IMG/VR virus record: IMGVR_UViG_3300048836_000644
Location: 1-42,128 of that record
Length of the DNA: 42,128 bases
From: a virus
Direction: 5' to 3' (one strand)
The translations under genes were made by a program, and so were the position numbers. Positions 1 to 10,000 of this stretch are shown in pieces; positions within the stretch are counted from its first letter, which is position 1; each line of letters opens with the position of its first letter. The notes below the pieces were generated by a model. That model was not told the origin of the DNA, ran no database searches, and saw only the letters and a program-made list of their open reading frames with translations.

Positions 1-127
1 CCCGCCGAACAGCCAGATTTCACCTGCAGCAGACGACCAATGGCCATCAGCCCAACGATTAGTTGCACCACCACCAACTGTAAGAGGGATGATATCAAAG
101 AACTCTCCGAGCTTCATAGTATTGATA
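1..127. repeat. terminal direct repeat, left copy (circular overlap)
   Basis: These 127 bases are identical to 42002-42128 at the other end. An exact overlap of this length between contig ends is what an assembler working with k-mer 127 leaves on a circular molecule, so the real genome is inferred to be a 42,001-bp circle (or circularly permuted/terminally redundant DNA). The overlap lies inside the DGR target gene; its first 17 bases are the 5' end of the variable repeat. A real 127-bp terminal repeat is possible but less likely, because a gene reads across the joint without a break. Confidence 0.9.
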
Positions 128-1095
128 TACGAACCGGAAGCAGATGTCAATCGTAACTGTGTTCTGTAATTGACACCAACAGGAGGTTTGTCGTTAGCCA
201 TCTTATTGCCTTCCCAGATATATACAGTCTCATTATTCGAGAGTATTCCCTGAACAAATTCCCATATCTGGCCATAAAGATTCTCTAGTCCTCTGTAAGA
301 GACACATTGAACAGTTGCAGATACAGCATCAAGAGTGTTTACCGCCCCTGAAGCATCTCCAAGGGAAATTGTCTTGCCTGTCTGAATGTTACGACAGTTA
401 TCGTAATTAGAGCCTGTTCCATCCAATCCCACACCAAGAACCGCCTGTATAGAAGTGTTGCCATACTCAGCCAAGAACTGCATTACAATTTTCTTTCTGT
501 GTTCGTATGAATAGAGTCCCCAATCCTTACCATTCACCTGAGCTGCTGCCCAAAACTGAGAGATGTTTAAACTACCTGTTGGCACAAGATTAGGCTTACT
601 TAGAAGAGCGCCACCGGTGACATTGCCTTTATATGCCCCTATGCACATTCCGGGAGCCTTCTTGCCGCCAATAGGGATAAGAGAGGTCCAAAGAATAGGC
701 AGGCCATTCTCTGTTGTAACCAGATAATAAAGATCCGGAGAGTACCACATTGTATGGCCCTTGGAATGGTCCACCGCAGTACCATCAATGAAGTATGCCG
801 AGTTGAGAGGATTCATCTTTGCTGCCGTACCATCATTTTTTACAAGGTATCTTCCACATTGAGAGTAATAGAGCTCCTTCATCTGCATATTGCCTATCTG
901 TGGCCAAGAGGTTGTTGTGTTGTACTCCAGATAGGTTCCCCAAGCCACTTGCCTGAGCAACTGACTTTGGCCCACATTCATCGAGTCCATAAGCTTCTCC
1001 AGGGTAATCTGCTTCACCGAGCCGGCGACAACGCATAGAATGCCCTGGTCTTTTAAAAGCTGCTGCACTGCAGCTACTTGTGCTAAATCGTTCAT
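1..1095 (-). CDS. DGR-diversified tail/receptor-binding protein (N-terminal 365 codons)
   Basis: The reading frame starts at ATG 1095 (MNDLAQVAAVQQLLKD) and is open to base 1. It continues in frame from base 42001 to the stop at 41861, giving 411 residues. The protein is the target of the diversity-generating retroelement: codons 360-398 are the variable repeat. The middle contains FWAAAQVNGKDWGLYSYEHR and a YGN-type segment, followed by an Asp/Gly-rich stretch and GEIWLFGG. This layout resembles Bacteroides phage DGR targets whose C-terminus adopts a C-type-lectin fold; the fold is inferred. The gene follows the tail-tip genes with a 10-bp gap and precedes the template repeat, so it probably sits at the tail tip or fibre and binds the host surface. 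The window ends cut it in two. Confidence 0.85.
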   Translation of the reverse strand, partial: MNDLAQVAAVQQLLKDQGILCVVAGSVKQITLEKLMDSMNVGQSQLLRQVAWGTYLEYNTTTSWPQIGNMQMKELYYSQCGRYLVKNDGTAAKMNPLNSAYFIDGTAVDHSKGHTMWYSPDLYYLVTTENGLPILWTSLIPIGGKKAPGMCIGAYKGNVTGGALLSKPNLVPTGSLNISQFWAAAQVNGKDWGLYSYEHRKKIVMQFLAEYGNTSIQAVLGVGLDGTGSNYDNCRNIQTGKTISLGDASGAVNTLDAVSATVQCVSYRGLENLYGQIWEFVQGILSNNETVYIWEGNKMANDKPPVGVNYRTQLRLTSASGSYINTMKLGEFFDIIPLTVGGGATNRWADGHWSSAAGEIWLFGG

Positions 1096-1105
1096 ATCGT
1101 AATTA

Positions 1106-2161
1106 TTATAATGTTGCTGTTGCTTGTATGGTTATATCACCATTTTCCTCTGTCTGTCCCGCTTCCACTCTGTCGCAATCTGCCTTGGTAACGGTAAACT
1201 GCGTTGCTCCGGCTGCTGTGGCAAGAGTAATCTGCTGAGCGCGGCAATTGAAAGCCACAAAGGCCCATGTTACACCGGCAGAAATCTGCACATTGTCACT
1301 CCTGCGAATGAGCTTTGCATTCCAGACAGATGATGTGTTCAAATCAGATACCTCGGCATTGGAAACAGGGGTGAGCTGCACGAAATATGGATCTGAGGAA
1401 TCGTATATGACAAACATATAGGTAGAGACAAGTTTATCTGCTCCATCTATGGTCACATAGAAATTACACACGAAGAGCTGCGAACCGGACACATCTGCCC
1501 TGCCAATAGCGCAAGTCTTGTCTGTGCTCTTTGCTTTGAACACGCCCGCACCCTTAAGCCATTCCGTTTTAAAATTGCCAATAGAGGTAATCCCCAGGGT
1601 GAGTCTTGCTGTTGCTGTGATATTCTCTACCTCTCCCTCGCGAAGAGTCTTTGAAGTAGAGTCAACCACGCCGGTATATGAGTTTTTCCCAACAAGTTCA
1701 ATCCTTATATCCACATCTGCACCAACCGGTGTTTCATAGCCGGTATTGACCACTGCTTCAAAACGTAATGAATCAATGTTAGTATTGTCCGGACTGGCCA
1801 GATTGCCTATTATCTTAATAGAGCCTGTAGTTGCGTTGAGCAAAAACTTCCCGGCTCCTGTCGTGCCGCCCCCAACTACTCCGGTACATATACCATCACC
1901 ACCAAAAACAAGCTGTTGGTGATTATATTTCCATACCGCAGAGTCCGGGATGATTGAGATAAATCCTGTCTTAACAGAAGAGGTAATGACAGGAGTGATG
2001 GTAGGCTGATTCGCTCCCACCGACCAGTCGGGCATGACCACTCCACCACCATCTGAGATTGATTGATAGAGAGCCTTATCCCATTCGAGGCGCACAGTAA
2101 CTGTGTCACCATAGCGAGTCCTCTTGATTACTACTTGCCCTTGTACTGTATTCATTTCCAA
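1106..2161 (-). CDS. tail-tip/baseplate structural protein
   Basis: A 351-residue protein, MEMNTVQGQVVIKRTRYGDT at the start, rich in beta-branched, Thr, Gly and Ser residues as in phage fibre and baseplate beta-sandwich proteins. It has no signal peptide or enzyme motif. It shares a central pattern with the product of 2373-3488: a GS-x-IYK/IIGN segment, an FxAVxxxxYxxPVGxDVDI-like segment and LVGKN(S/D)Y, so the two look like diverged paralogues. Its start overlaps the end of the preceding small gene by 10 bp, and the DGR target starts 10 bp after its stop. An adaptor on which the diversified protein sits is a reasonable inference. No family is recognised with certainty. Confidence 0.7.
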   Translation of the reverse strand: MEMNTVQGQVVIKRTRYGDTVTVRLEWDKALYQSISDGGGVVMPDWSVGANQPTITPVITSSVKTGFISIIPDSAVWKYNHQQLVFGGDGICTGVVGGGTTGAGKFLLNATTGSIKIIGNLASPDNTNIDSLRFEAVVNTGYETPVGADVDIRIELVGKNSYTGVVDSTSKTLREGEVENITATARLTLGITSIGNFKTEWLKGAGVFKAKSTDKTCAIGRADVSGSQLFVCNFYVTIDGADKLVSTYMFVIYDSSDPYFVQLTPVSNAEVSDLNTSSVWNAKLIRRSDNVQISAGVTWAFVAFNCRAQQITLATAAGATQFTVTKADCDRVEAGQTEENGDITIQATATL

Positions 2162-2370
2162 ACCTCCTTATTAAGTTCAATAATAGCATCGCTCTCAGTA
2201 ATCTCTTCACCTGAGATGAGAGTAAGCTTTTCTTCGTAAGTCTCCGCCATGACTGAGGCGAGATCCTTCTCATTTAGCATGACTCTGCCATCGGCACTCT
2301 GCCTGCGACCTCTGAGGTCAATTCGCGAGCGCTGCCTGGTAAGCTCTGTATTTGCAATAATGTATATCAT
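2152..2370 (-). CDS. small tail-region protein
   Basis: A 72-residue mixed-charge protein (MIYIIANTELTRQRSRIDLR) with no recognisable domain, signal or membrane segment. It lies 2 bp after the stop of the 371-residue tail protein and overlaps the following tail gene by 10 bp, so it is translated within the tail operon. It may be a small structural or assembly factor. The tight packing and coding-like sequence support it being real; its function is unknown. Confidence 0.6.
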   Translation of the reverse strand: MIYIIANTELTRQRSRIDLRGRRQSADGRVMLNEKDLASVMAETYEEKLTLISGEEITESDAIIELNKEVWK

Positions 2371-2372
2371 AG

Positions 2373-3488
2373 CTAATTAAATATATATGCTGTACCTGCT
2401 GAATCTCCATAAGCCACCCCTGCACTGTTAGATGCGATGTCCATCTCAGGTTTCTCATCAACATCACAATAGATCTCACAATTAGAAGTGTCAATGCCGG
2501 TCTTATCTGCCGGTATCTCTGCCCTCTCTCCCATATTGTGAGTCACATCACCTTTGGTTGTTGTGACTGTATGCCATGTGATAGAGAAGTAAAGAGCAGG
2601 GTTGGAGACTACCTCCCCCCGGATATGTATGATTGCCTTGGCCGGAATAACCGCCTGCCTGCGCTGCACATCTCCGTAACTCATCATGTCAACCGTAAAG
2701 AGAGGGTACTGCCTTACAGCAGAGAACTGCACAGCAGCCACCTCTACCGCATCCTTATACATCTTGATCATGTAATCATTCTTACCTACAAGGCGCATAT
2801 CAATCTCATACACCCCTGCGCTCACAACAGAGCATTCAGGAGCGTTTGAAGAGGTGATGGCCACGAATGTGCCACCAACCTTTTTAAGCAGCGAGAAGGT
2901 GATTCCTGTAGTATTATTAGCTATAACGTCTGCACCTCTGTACGCAACAGAGGAGAAGGTAACTAGATACCCGGCAACAAGAGGATTATATACATACTCA
3001 ACCGGCTTATCTATCTCAACGGTATATTTATCCGAAGAGACCGCCTGCGTAGAGAGTATTATCTTGTCAATAGCAATGTCAATATTAACTCCTCGTCTGG
3101 TGTCCGGCAACACAGCCCGGAATGATAAGTCAACAATAGTCTCAGCAGTCACGTTCTTATATATAGTAAGAGAACCCCTTGCCTGAGAGTCCGAATTATC
3201 AATAGAATATAGCCCATTAGCATAATCAGCAGTAGTAGTTATATCCACACCCCCCACATACCACTTGATGTTCCCCAACGCCATATTTGCAAGCCCATTA
3301 GGATACACACCATCAGGATCTGTCACAGACACTATCGGCAGCACAACAGTAGGAGTAATGGCCCTGTTAGGCTCATAAGCCAACTCCACCGCCTTATAGA
3401 CCTGAGTAAGCGCAGAACCAAGCACCTCATAATGCCTAGAGACAATCAGAGGAGCGAAATCGCGTTTGATATATTTTGAGATTTTCAT
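2373..3488 (-). CDS. tail-tip structural protein, paralogue of the next tail gene
   Basis: A 371-residue protein starting MKISKYIKRDFAPLIVSRHY. It is predicted to be all-beta and rich in Val, Thr and Asp. It contains RLVGKNDYMI and an NVTAETIVDLSFRAVLPDTR segment matching the layout of the 351-residue protein at 1106-2161, suggesting a gene duplication. Its ATG overlaps the stop of the 508-residue gene upstream by 4 bp, which implies translational coupling. Its place between the tape measure and the DGR target supports a tail-tip or baseplate role. No catalytic motif is visible. Confidence 0.7.
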   Translation of the reverse strand: MKISKYIKRDFAPLIVSRHYEVLGSALTQVYKAVELAYEPNRAITPTVVLPIVSVTDPDGVYPNGLANMALGNIKWYVGGVDITTTADYANGLYSIDNSDSQARGSLTIYKNVTAETIVDLSFRAVLPDTRRGVNIDIAIDKIILSTQAVSSDKYTVEIDKPVEYVYNPLVAGYLVTFSSVAYRGADVIANNTTGITFSLLKKVGGTFVAITSSNAPECSVVSAGVYEIDMRLVGKNDYMIKMYKDAVEVAAVQFSAVRQYPLFTVDMMSYGDVQRRQAVIPAKAIIHIRGEVVSNPALYFSITWHTVTTTKGDVTHNMGERAEIPADKTGIDTSNCEIYCDVDEKPEMDIASNSAGVAYGDSAGTAYIFN

Positions 3489-5011
3489 ATTTCAATAGTT
3501 GCACTAATTGTTGAATTATCATATGTAGCCTTAATAATAAAGACACAGGTAACGTTGTTTTGTAAAGCATTTCCCAAATCTGCAAAACTAATATTAGCAG
3601 AATTGGTCAAGTTCCGATGTGCTAGATTCCAAGTAATATCGTCAGCCAAATCGCCACTGCTTCTTGTCCATTCCCAGCCTGTCATCATAGATGTTATATC
3701 CAGCCATCTCTTATATACTTTCACATTAATTATTGTCGTTTCATCCTTGCCAATCATCCAGCCCATAGAACTATCAATCTCCATCCGAACAATGCCCTCT
3801 CCTATACTTCTGTCAATCTCACTTATCAATTGCTGATAAGACAGCTTCTTCCACTCCTGAGAATATGGTGACTGCACAGGAAAAAGCAGCTCGCCGGTTA
3901 TCTCAGCATCCGGGAACTCAACGAGCCTAGGAGCTAAAAAAAAAAGCTCACCGGCAGGATCTACAATTTCAAGTGGTGCTTCAGGCGCTTCTACCCTTGA
4001 TAAATTGAGATATTTTGTTGACCGGGATAAACTAAAGGTAAAGTTATACGAACTTGGATTGCTTTTCTGCGAATTAATAGTTGATGATAACACTGTAAGC
4101 TTTTCAAAATAACCTCTGTGAGAGAGAAAGTATCTCTCACTTGTCTTAAAGAATTCAGCAATCCAAATTCTATGTTTGTCACTGATGAAATAACCTGTAT
4201 TCTTTGAATACTTTTCAGCAAGATCGACCTGGTATTCATTTGTTGTATCTTCCTGGGAAAATGTCTTTACATCTGATGATGCCTCATTCTTTATAGTACC
4301 TGTAAAAACAACTGAATCCCAACCTCCAAGAGAGTTTTTAAATAGAAAACAATTATCATCTGCAGTAGTGTTTTTTAATACAAACCTTTGAATATATGAT
4401 AGCCTATGACCAGATGCATTTTCGGTCCACACATCTATATAAGTAGGTTGCTTATCAGAAAACTTGGCCGGAATGGAGGAATATTGAAGGTTGGCTGTAT
4501 TGACCTTATTGGCTGTTAGTGCTCCAAGTAATATAGTCTGATTTGTTCCATCCGCAAAGTATCCCTTTACTTTTAGATTGCAAGCTGCAAGGGCAATATA
4601 GCTTAAAAATTGAGGTTGATTCCAGGTGACATATGATGTCTGAGGCTGCCAAGTGAGGAAATTGCCGGCGAACCAAGTAGATGCAATAATCGCATCAACC
4701 CCACCCTCAAAAGCATAAAATACGAACTCAGCGCCTTGATCTACAGAGAAGCTGAAAGAAGGAAAGTCCTTAACAGCAATAGAACTAGTGACAGGTATTG
4801 ATGATGTTAAGGTATCCTGAATGATTTTTTTAATATCTATCTCTACCTTATCATTTAGATCTGGATCATATGAAGACTCAATCAAGACTTCAGAACCATA
4901 TTTCAACTTGAAAGTGATTCTTGCTTCAGTAGTCACGACAATGTTTTTTAAATTGCCGGCGAAACTGTATTGATCTGGTTGTTGTATTATTGTTGCCATA
5001 TTTCCATACAA
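3485..5011 (-). CDS. tail-tip/baseplate protein
   Basis: A 508-residue protein starting MYGNMATIIQQPDQYSFAGN; an internal ATG three codons later (MATIIQQP) is an alternative start. It opens with beta-strand sequence typical of distal tail structural proteins. No signal peptide or membrane segment is visible. It follows the 670-residue tail protein after 33 bp and overlaps the next gene by 4 bp. It is common for Bacteroidales siphophages to encode several large unannotated tail proteins behind the tape measure, and this one fits. A more exact role cannot be assigned from the sequence. Confidence 0.7.
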   Translation of the reverse strand: MYGNMATIIQQPDQYSFAGNLKNIVVTTEARITFKLKYGSEVLIESSYDPDLNDKVEIDIKKIIQDTLTSSIPVTSSIAVKDFPSFSFSVDQGAEFVFYAFEGGVDAIIASTWFAGNFLTWQPQTSYVTWNQPQFLSYIALAACNLKVKGYFADGTNQTILLGALTANKVNTANLQYSSIPAKFSDKQPTYIDVWTENASGHRLSYIQRFVLKNTTADDNCFLFKNSLGGWDSVVFTGTIKNEASSDVKTFSQEDTTNEYQVDLAEKYSKNTGYFISDKHRIWIAEFFKTSERYFLSHRGYFEKLTVLSSTINSQKSNPSSYNFTFSLSRSTKYLNLSRVEAPEAPLEIVDPAGELFFLAPRLVEFPDAEITGELLFPVQSPYSQEWKKLSYQQLISEIDRSIGEGIVRMEIDSSMGWMIGKDETTIINVKVYKRWLDITSMMTGWEWTRSSGDLADDITWNLAHRNLTNSANISFADLGNALQNNVTCVFIIKATYDNSTISATIEI

Positions 5012-5044
5012 AAATCACAATTGAAATCTCGTTCTAAAAGGACA

Positions 5045-7057
5045 TTATTTTGATGCTACGGTATACCAGTAAGTGAGCGTTCTTTCAACTTCATCATAGA
5101 AGTTACTCATGACATAATGCTCAACAATAATTGATACTGAATTTTCAAAAAACTTAACTCCATCTTGGCTATCTGCATACTGCTGAGCAGTCGGAGATGC
5201 AACTGGCTGTACTATTTCTCCATTCAGCCTAAATATGTATTCATCCAAACCTTGAGTTGGAGGCACTACTGCTGCACTATCATCGTTGTACTCCCAAAAG
5301 AAAATTGATGAAGTATGATCAGTAATTAAGACCGGAATTGATTGCTCCTCCGGTAAATTATATGGTTCGTAAAACTTGACTGTCCTGAATAAGCATTTCT
5401 TTTGCAACCTCCGTCCAATTGTAAATGCTATTGTATCCGGAAGTAAGAGCTGATTTTTAATAAGGAGAGGTTGTATTTCAGAAACATTATTTTTCTGTGC
5501 TTCTGTTAAAAGAATATCAACCGAGACAATCATATTAGAATGACGATAAAATGAATCCATCTGCTTATAGAACCGATGGAATATACCATCTAGACCCCAC
5601 GTTTGAAGGCTATAATCTCCATCCCTTACTCCCTTATTGTCATAATTAAATGGAGATCCGTAAGAGTTCAGCAGATTACCTATTGTTCCGAATTTTGCAA
5701 AACACAGCATCGCAAACTTTGAGGAGTCTTTTTTCTCCTCTTTGGTCTCCCCTGACTTCTCTTTAATAGCTGTATTGACATGTAAAATATTGCCTACAAA
5801 TGGCATCAGAGTAGATCCAACCTGTACTACAGGTACCGCTGTGTTTTTAAGTTGAATCTCCTGAGAAGTTAGATCTCCCCCTTTATTATAGTTAAAAAAT
5901 GATGAACTAACCGGCTCTCTCCTGGTGTTTATCCCATCAAATTCTATTGCATAAAAGCGACCTTCAGCGAGTCTTAAAACAGCACTATATCTACTGACAA
6001 TGGCTTGGTCTGCCCATTCATCTTCGTTTACAGCCCCCACTGATTTATACTTATCAATAAATTTTTCAAGGGTATCTGTCTCAGGAGCTGCATTTTCTAA
6101 AGAAGCATCTTGATTTATGACTAATTGAGAGAAAGAGGGTAAATCATAATCAAACTCGCCTGCTTTTACTCCTGATAGATCTATTGATGGGATATGTGAT
6201 AATTGATCTTTAAAGAATGAGATAGAAATTGTTTTATTAGCTTCATCTGGTATAAATTCGCAGCCAAATGTTGTTCTAATCACATCTAGTAGATCCTGAA
6301 TACTTATATTTGGAACAATCTGCGAATATTCAATTCTATTAATTACAACTGTATCTGCAGAGTTATTTAATATACATAGGTTTTTAAAAGCAGATCCTGA
6401 TAGAAAGTTATTATTTATTGTATAACCAAAGTGTGACACCACCATTGACAATGCTGAGTGTAGTCGCAAGAAAGGAGTAATGCCATAGTTAATTGGAACT
6501 ACTGTGTCCTTATCTCCCTCTTTAATTGTCCTCGATTTACGTCCAATTAAATAAGGAGTTCCTCCGGAGTCTACATTTTCAGTCTGATTCAATATAAAAT
6601 AGTCATCACTTCCATTATTACATGCAACCGGAAACACTACGAAATCATAGGTTGAAGTCGATTTCATTGAGTTCTGAAGATCTGTCATCAAACTTGAGCT
6701 GGTATAGCTATACTGTGTCATTACATCCTTGAGCTTCTTATCCTTTATTTTTGTCCAGAACGCTCCTATGTTTGGATAAAATGTTGTGGATATCCCCTCT
6801 TTTGATGTTTTATGAATTACTTGCTTAGCGAACAGTCTGGTCACTCCATCCTCAATGAGCACATCCAATGATGTAACTGGCTTATTCTTTGAATCCAGCT
6901 TATTATAGCCAATTATTTTTAGGTTATTAGGAGTAATTGGCAGAGTAACCGGAATGCTCTTTTCTCCAATCTTGGAAAAAAATGGATTTTTCCTCTCCAG
7001 CTCAAGTACAAAATTGGCCGGCAAATCATATTGCCCTTTATCGGTTATTATCCTCAT
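5045..7057 (-). CDS. distal tail / tail-associated protein
   Basis: A 670-residue protein (MRIITDKGQYDLPANFVLEL) whose ATG overlaps the stop of the tape measure gene by 4 bp. In siphophages the gene right after the tape measure normally encodes the distal tail protein or tail hub. The N-terminus, with ITDKGQYDLPANF and PVTLPITPNN, looks like the beta-sandwich of such proteins. Around residues 410-435 there is a Lys/Glu-rich segment (KEKSGETKEEKKDSSK) that looks like a flexible linker. The assignment rests on position and general composition; enzyme motifs are absent. Confidence 0.7.
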   Translation of the reverse strand: MRIITDKGQYDLPANFVLELERKNPFFSKIGEKSIPVTLPITPNNLKIIGYNKLDSKNKPVTSLDVLIEDGVTRLFAKQVIHKTSKEGISTTFYPNIGAFWTKIKDKKLKDVMTQYSYTSSSLMTDLQNSMKSTSTYDFVVFPVACNNGSDDYFILNQTENVDSGGTPYLIGRKSRTIKEGDKDTVVPINYGITPFLRLHSALSMVVSHFGYTINNNFLSGSAFKNLCILNNSADTVVINRIEYSQIVPNISIQDLLDVIRTTFGCEFIPDEANKTISISFFKDQLSHIPSIDLSGVKAGEFDYDLPSFSQLVINQDASLENAAPETDTLEKFIDKYKSVGAVNEDEWADQAIVSRYSAVLRLAEGRFYAIEFDGINTRREPVSSSFFNYNKGGDLTSQEIQLKNTAVPVVQVGSTLMPFVGNILHVNTAIKEKSGETKEEKKDSSKFAMLCFAKFGTIGNLLNSYGSPFNYDNKGVRDGDYSLQTWGLDGIFHRFYKQMDSFYRHSNMIVSVDILLTEAQKNNVSEIQPLLIKNQLLLPDTIAFTIGRRLQKKCLFRTVKFYEPYNLPEEQSIPVLITDHTSSIFFWEYNDDSAAVVPPTQGLDEYIFRLNGEIVQPVASPTAQQYADSQDGVKFFENSVSIIVEHYVMSNFYDEVERTLTYWYTVASK

Positions 7058-10000
7058 GATTTTGAAGCTAGGTTATTACTTGATTCTTGAAGTTCTGTTT
7101 GCTCCTGCAGCTCTGAGAGCACCACCTTTGCTTTTACACCATTTCTTTTCAAATGTTGTAGAAGAGAAATAAGCTCAGCAAGCAGATCAGAATCAATATT
7201 CCCATAATTGGGAATTACTGGAGCAGTTAGTTGTGGTTGTACATATCCTCCAGATTCATATCCTTTACCGGATGGCTTTACAGCACTAAGTATAGCATCC
7301 ATATTAAGCTGCTCTACATATCCTCCCTCCTGGGCATTATTTATGAGGTCCAAGAATGGCTTTATACTCTTGTTTGAAACAGCTCCGGCTGATGCAACAA
7401 ATTCAGTACCTCCCTCTGATACCAGTAGACTTGTTTCATTAAAATATCCTTTTGACCTTGGACTCTTTCTTGCCCAAAATCTCTTTTTATCCTGCTCCCT
7501 TGTAACATTAACATATCCTCCATCTTCTTTACCGGTGACCACTCTTTGTTGAGGAGGAGAAGAAGATCCTGCACTATCAAGGGTCATTGCTTTTACTTTT
7601 CTTCGTTCAGCATTTGCCGATATCACCTGGGCCACACCAGTCGCGCCCATCAGTACAGCAGCAATAGCACCTCCAATTGGTCCAAGCTGAGCAAAACCCT
7701 GCATAATAGCAACTGCAGTATTTGCAATAATCTCTGCAACCTTAATTGCGAAATTGACATCGGCATATTTCTTTTCAATATCAAGCTTCTTTTGAGCCTT
7801 TTCTTTTTCAAGTCTCTCAACCTCTTCGTTATTATCTCCTGCTGCAGCAATCTTCTCATCATATGTTGCCTCCATAGTGGTTATTTCAGCGTCCATAAAA
7901 GCGCTAACTGCATTTTTGCCCAGCCCAAGATAATAATCAAAGTACTCCTTTGCCTGAGACATTTTCATATTTTTGAGAGCTGCCTGATACTCCTCTTCAG
8001 AGAGCATCCCGGCTTTATGCAACTGATCTAGTTGCAGCTTTTGCATCTCAAACTCTTCAGCCCAATTTGATATGTTTAATGACTTTCTTAAATTAAATCT
8101 GTCCTGTTCAGAATTTAAAGCAATGTTTGTCTTTGCCTGCTCGTAGGCAGCAGTGAGAGCGCTCGTATCCGCACCCTCTTTTTCAAGAAATTCCTTCTTA
8201 GCCTTGTAGACATCTTCAAGAATTTTTGTCTGCAGCTTTATCTCTTCATCGTAGGTCAGTAATCCAAATTGTTGCTTGAAGTCAAGCGTTGAATTAGTTA
8301 TAGTCTCATATATGGCTTTCCTCTTATCTGCTGCCTCAGTTTCTGCCTGGATAACTAGTGTATTTGCATCGATAACAGCCTGCTCTTTTAAAGCGCCTGT
8401 CTCAAGCTCCAGCGCAACAACATCATCTTTATAACCCTGAACAATCAACACCCTGCTATCTGCAGTATGTTCATCTAACTGAAGCATTAGTGTATCATAT
8501 TGCTCTTGAGATATTTTTTGATCGGCTAATGCATTATCAAATGTCAACTTCTGAACACTGTATGCATTGTCCAGGAGCTTCAGGTTTTTGTCTAAGCCAT
8601 CTTTTATTATCCCCAGCTTAATATTGTCTGAATTTTTTTGTGATTCCACAATAGCTAGTTCATCGTCTGAGATCTTCTTTAATATTTCGCTTCTTAGCTT
8701 TTCATCTTTGACTTTTTTCAGATATTCCTTAAGTGACTGTATTCTGTCCTGGAAGAATTTCTTATCCTGCTGTGCTGTCATCAGGTTAATTTCGTTATCT
8801 GTTTGTCCCATCAGAATACCATTCTTTTTGATTAGAGAAACCCTGTTATTATAGTTTGTCTCTAGATTGTTCAATTGTGTATCAAGTGCATCTTTCTGCC
8901 TCTGAATTGCCTCTTTTGCTGCTTCCTGGGCATTACGCCTTTCCTCTGCTATAAATGCATTTTTCTTTTCCTGTATTCCTCTTGTTTTTTCATACATTTC
9001 GGTTTCCGACTGTATTACAGCAGCTTCAAGCTCCTTTAAATTCTTTTCAACTTCAGATGTATTACCTGCTCTAGCAGCTTCTGTCTTAGCAATTTCCAAT
9101 TTAACTTTAGCCTGACGAACTGATTCTTCCGATATTTTTTTCTCTGCATTTAGTGCAGCATCCAGAAACCCGAGCCTCTCCTGGACGGAATACTTATCTT
9201 TTTGATATGCCTTGTCTCTATTTACTGCGACTTCGTTTTCCAGCTTAGCCCTGCCAACTATCCACTCCCTCTCTTGTTTCTGAAGAGTTTGTTTTTCTTT
9301 TTCTAGCTGAATCGCTTCATTGGCTTTATCATTAATCTCTTTCATTTTACCACCAATGAATGGCAGTTTCTCGAGTAGTTTTGAAACTCCAGTAAGGGCA
9401 GCTGAAGCAAAATTTAGAAATCCTATAACAAGATCCTGCAAAATTTTAAGAAGAAATTGCATAAACTTGGTTAGAGGAGCAAGGATTTGATTCAATTTAT
9501 GTGTTGCCTCTTCTGATGAGTTAATTGCTTTCTTGAACGCCATGAACACTAATACAATAGCAGTGATTACAGCTCCTACAGGATTAGCGACAAGTGCCAT
9601 CATTGCTTTTCCCATTCCCATAAGGCTTTGAACAACCTGGCCGGCAGGACCTGGAATTGAGCTTAATTGAGACATCATCCCCTTACCGGTGTTCTTGAGA
9701 GTCCCCATCCTTTTGTCAACTTGTGACAATTCTTTTTGTAGCTTGATATACTCTTCAGGATCTGTCGCGAGTGAAGTTGAATCTAATTGCTTCTGAAGGT
9801 CCTTTGCTCTATTTTTTAGTTGAGACATAGTCATCTCCTCAAGCTTCAGCTGCTTAAGAGACCTCTCTATTACTTCATTATTTTTTTCAATCTGAGAATT
9901 ATTCTCAAATATCCGCTCGGTATAATCCTCTATTTCAGTCTTAGTTGCTTGATAGGTTGCCTTGACCTCCTGGTATGTTGAAGTATGAGTTTTCCCTTGT

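Noticed and set aside
833-1036. 67-residue minus-strand frame
   Set aside because: Other frame of the DGR target gene, which is open in its own frame from 1095.
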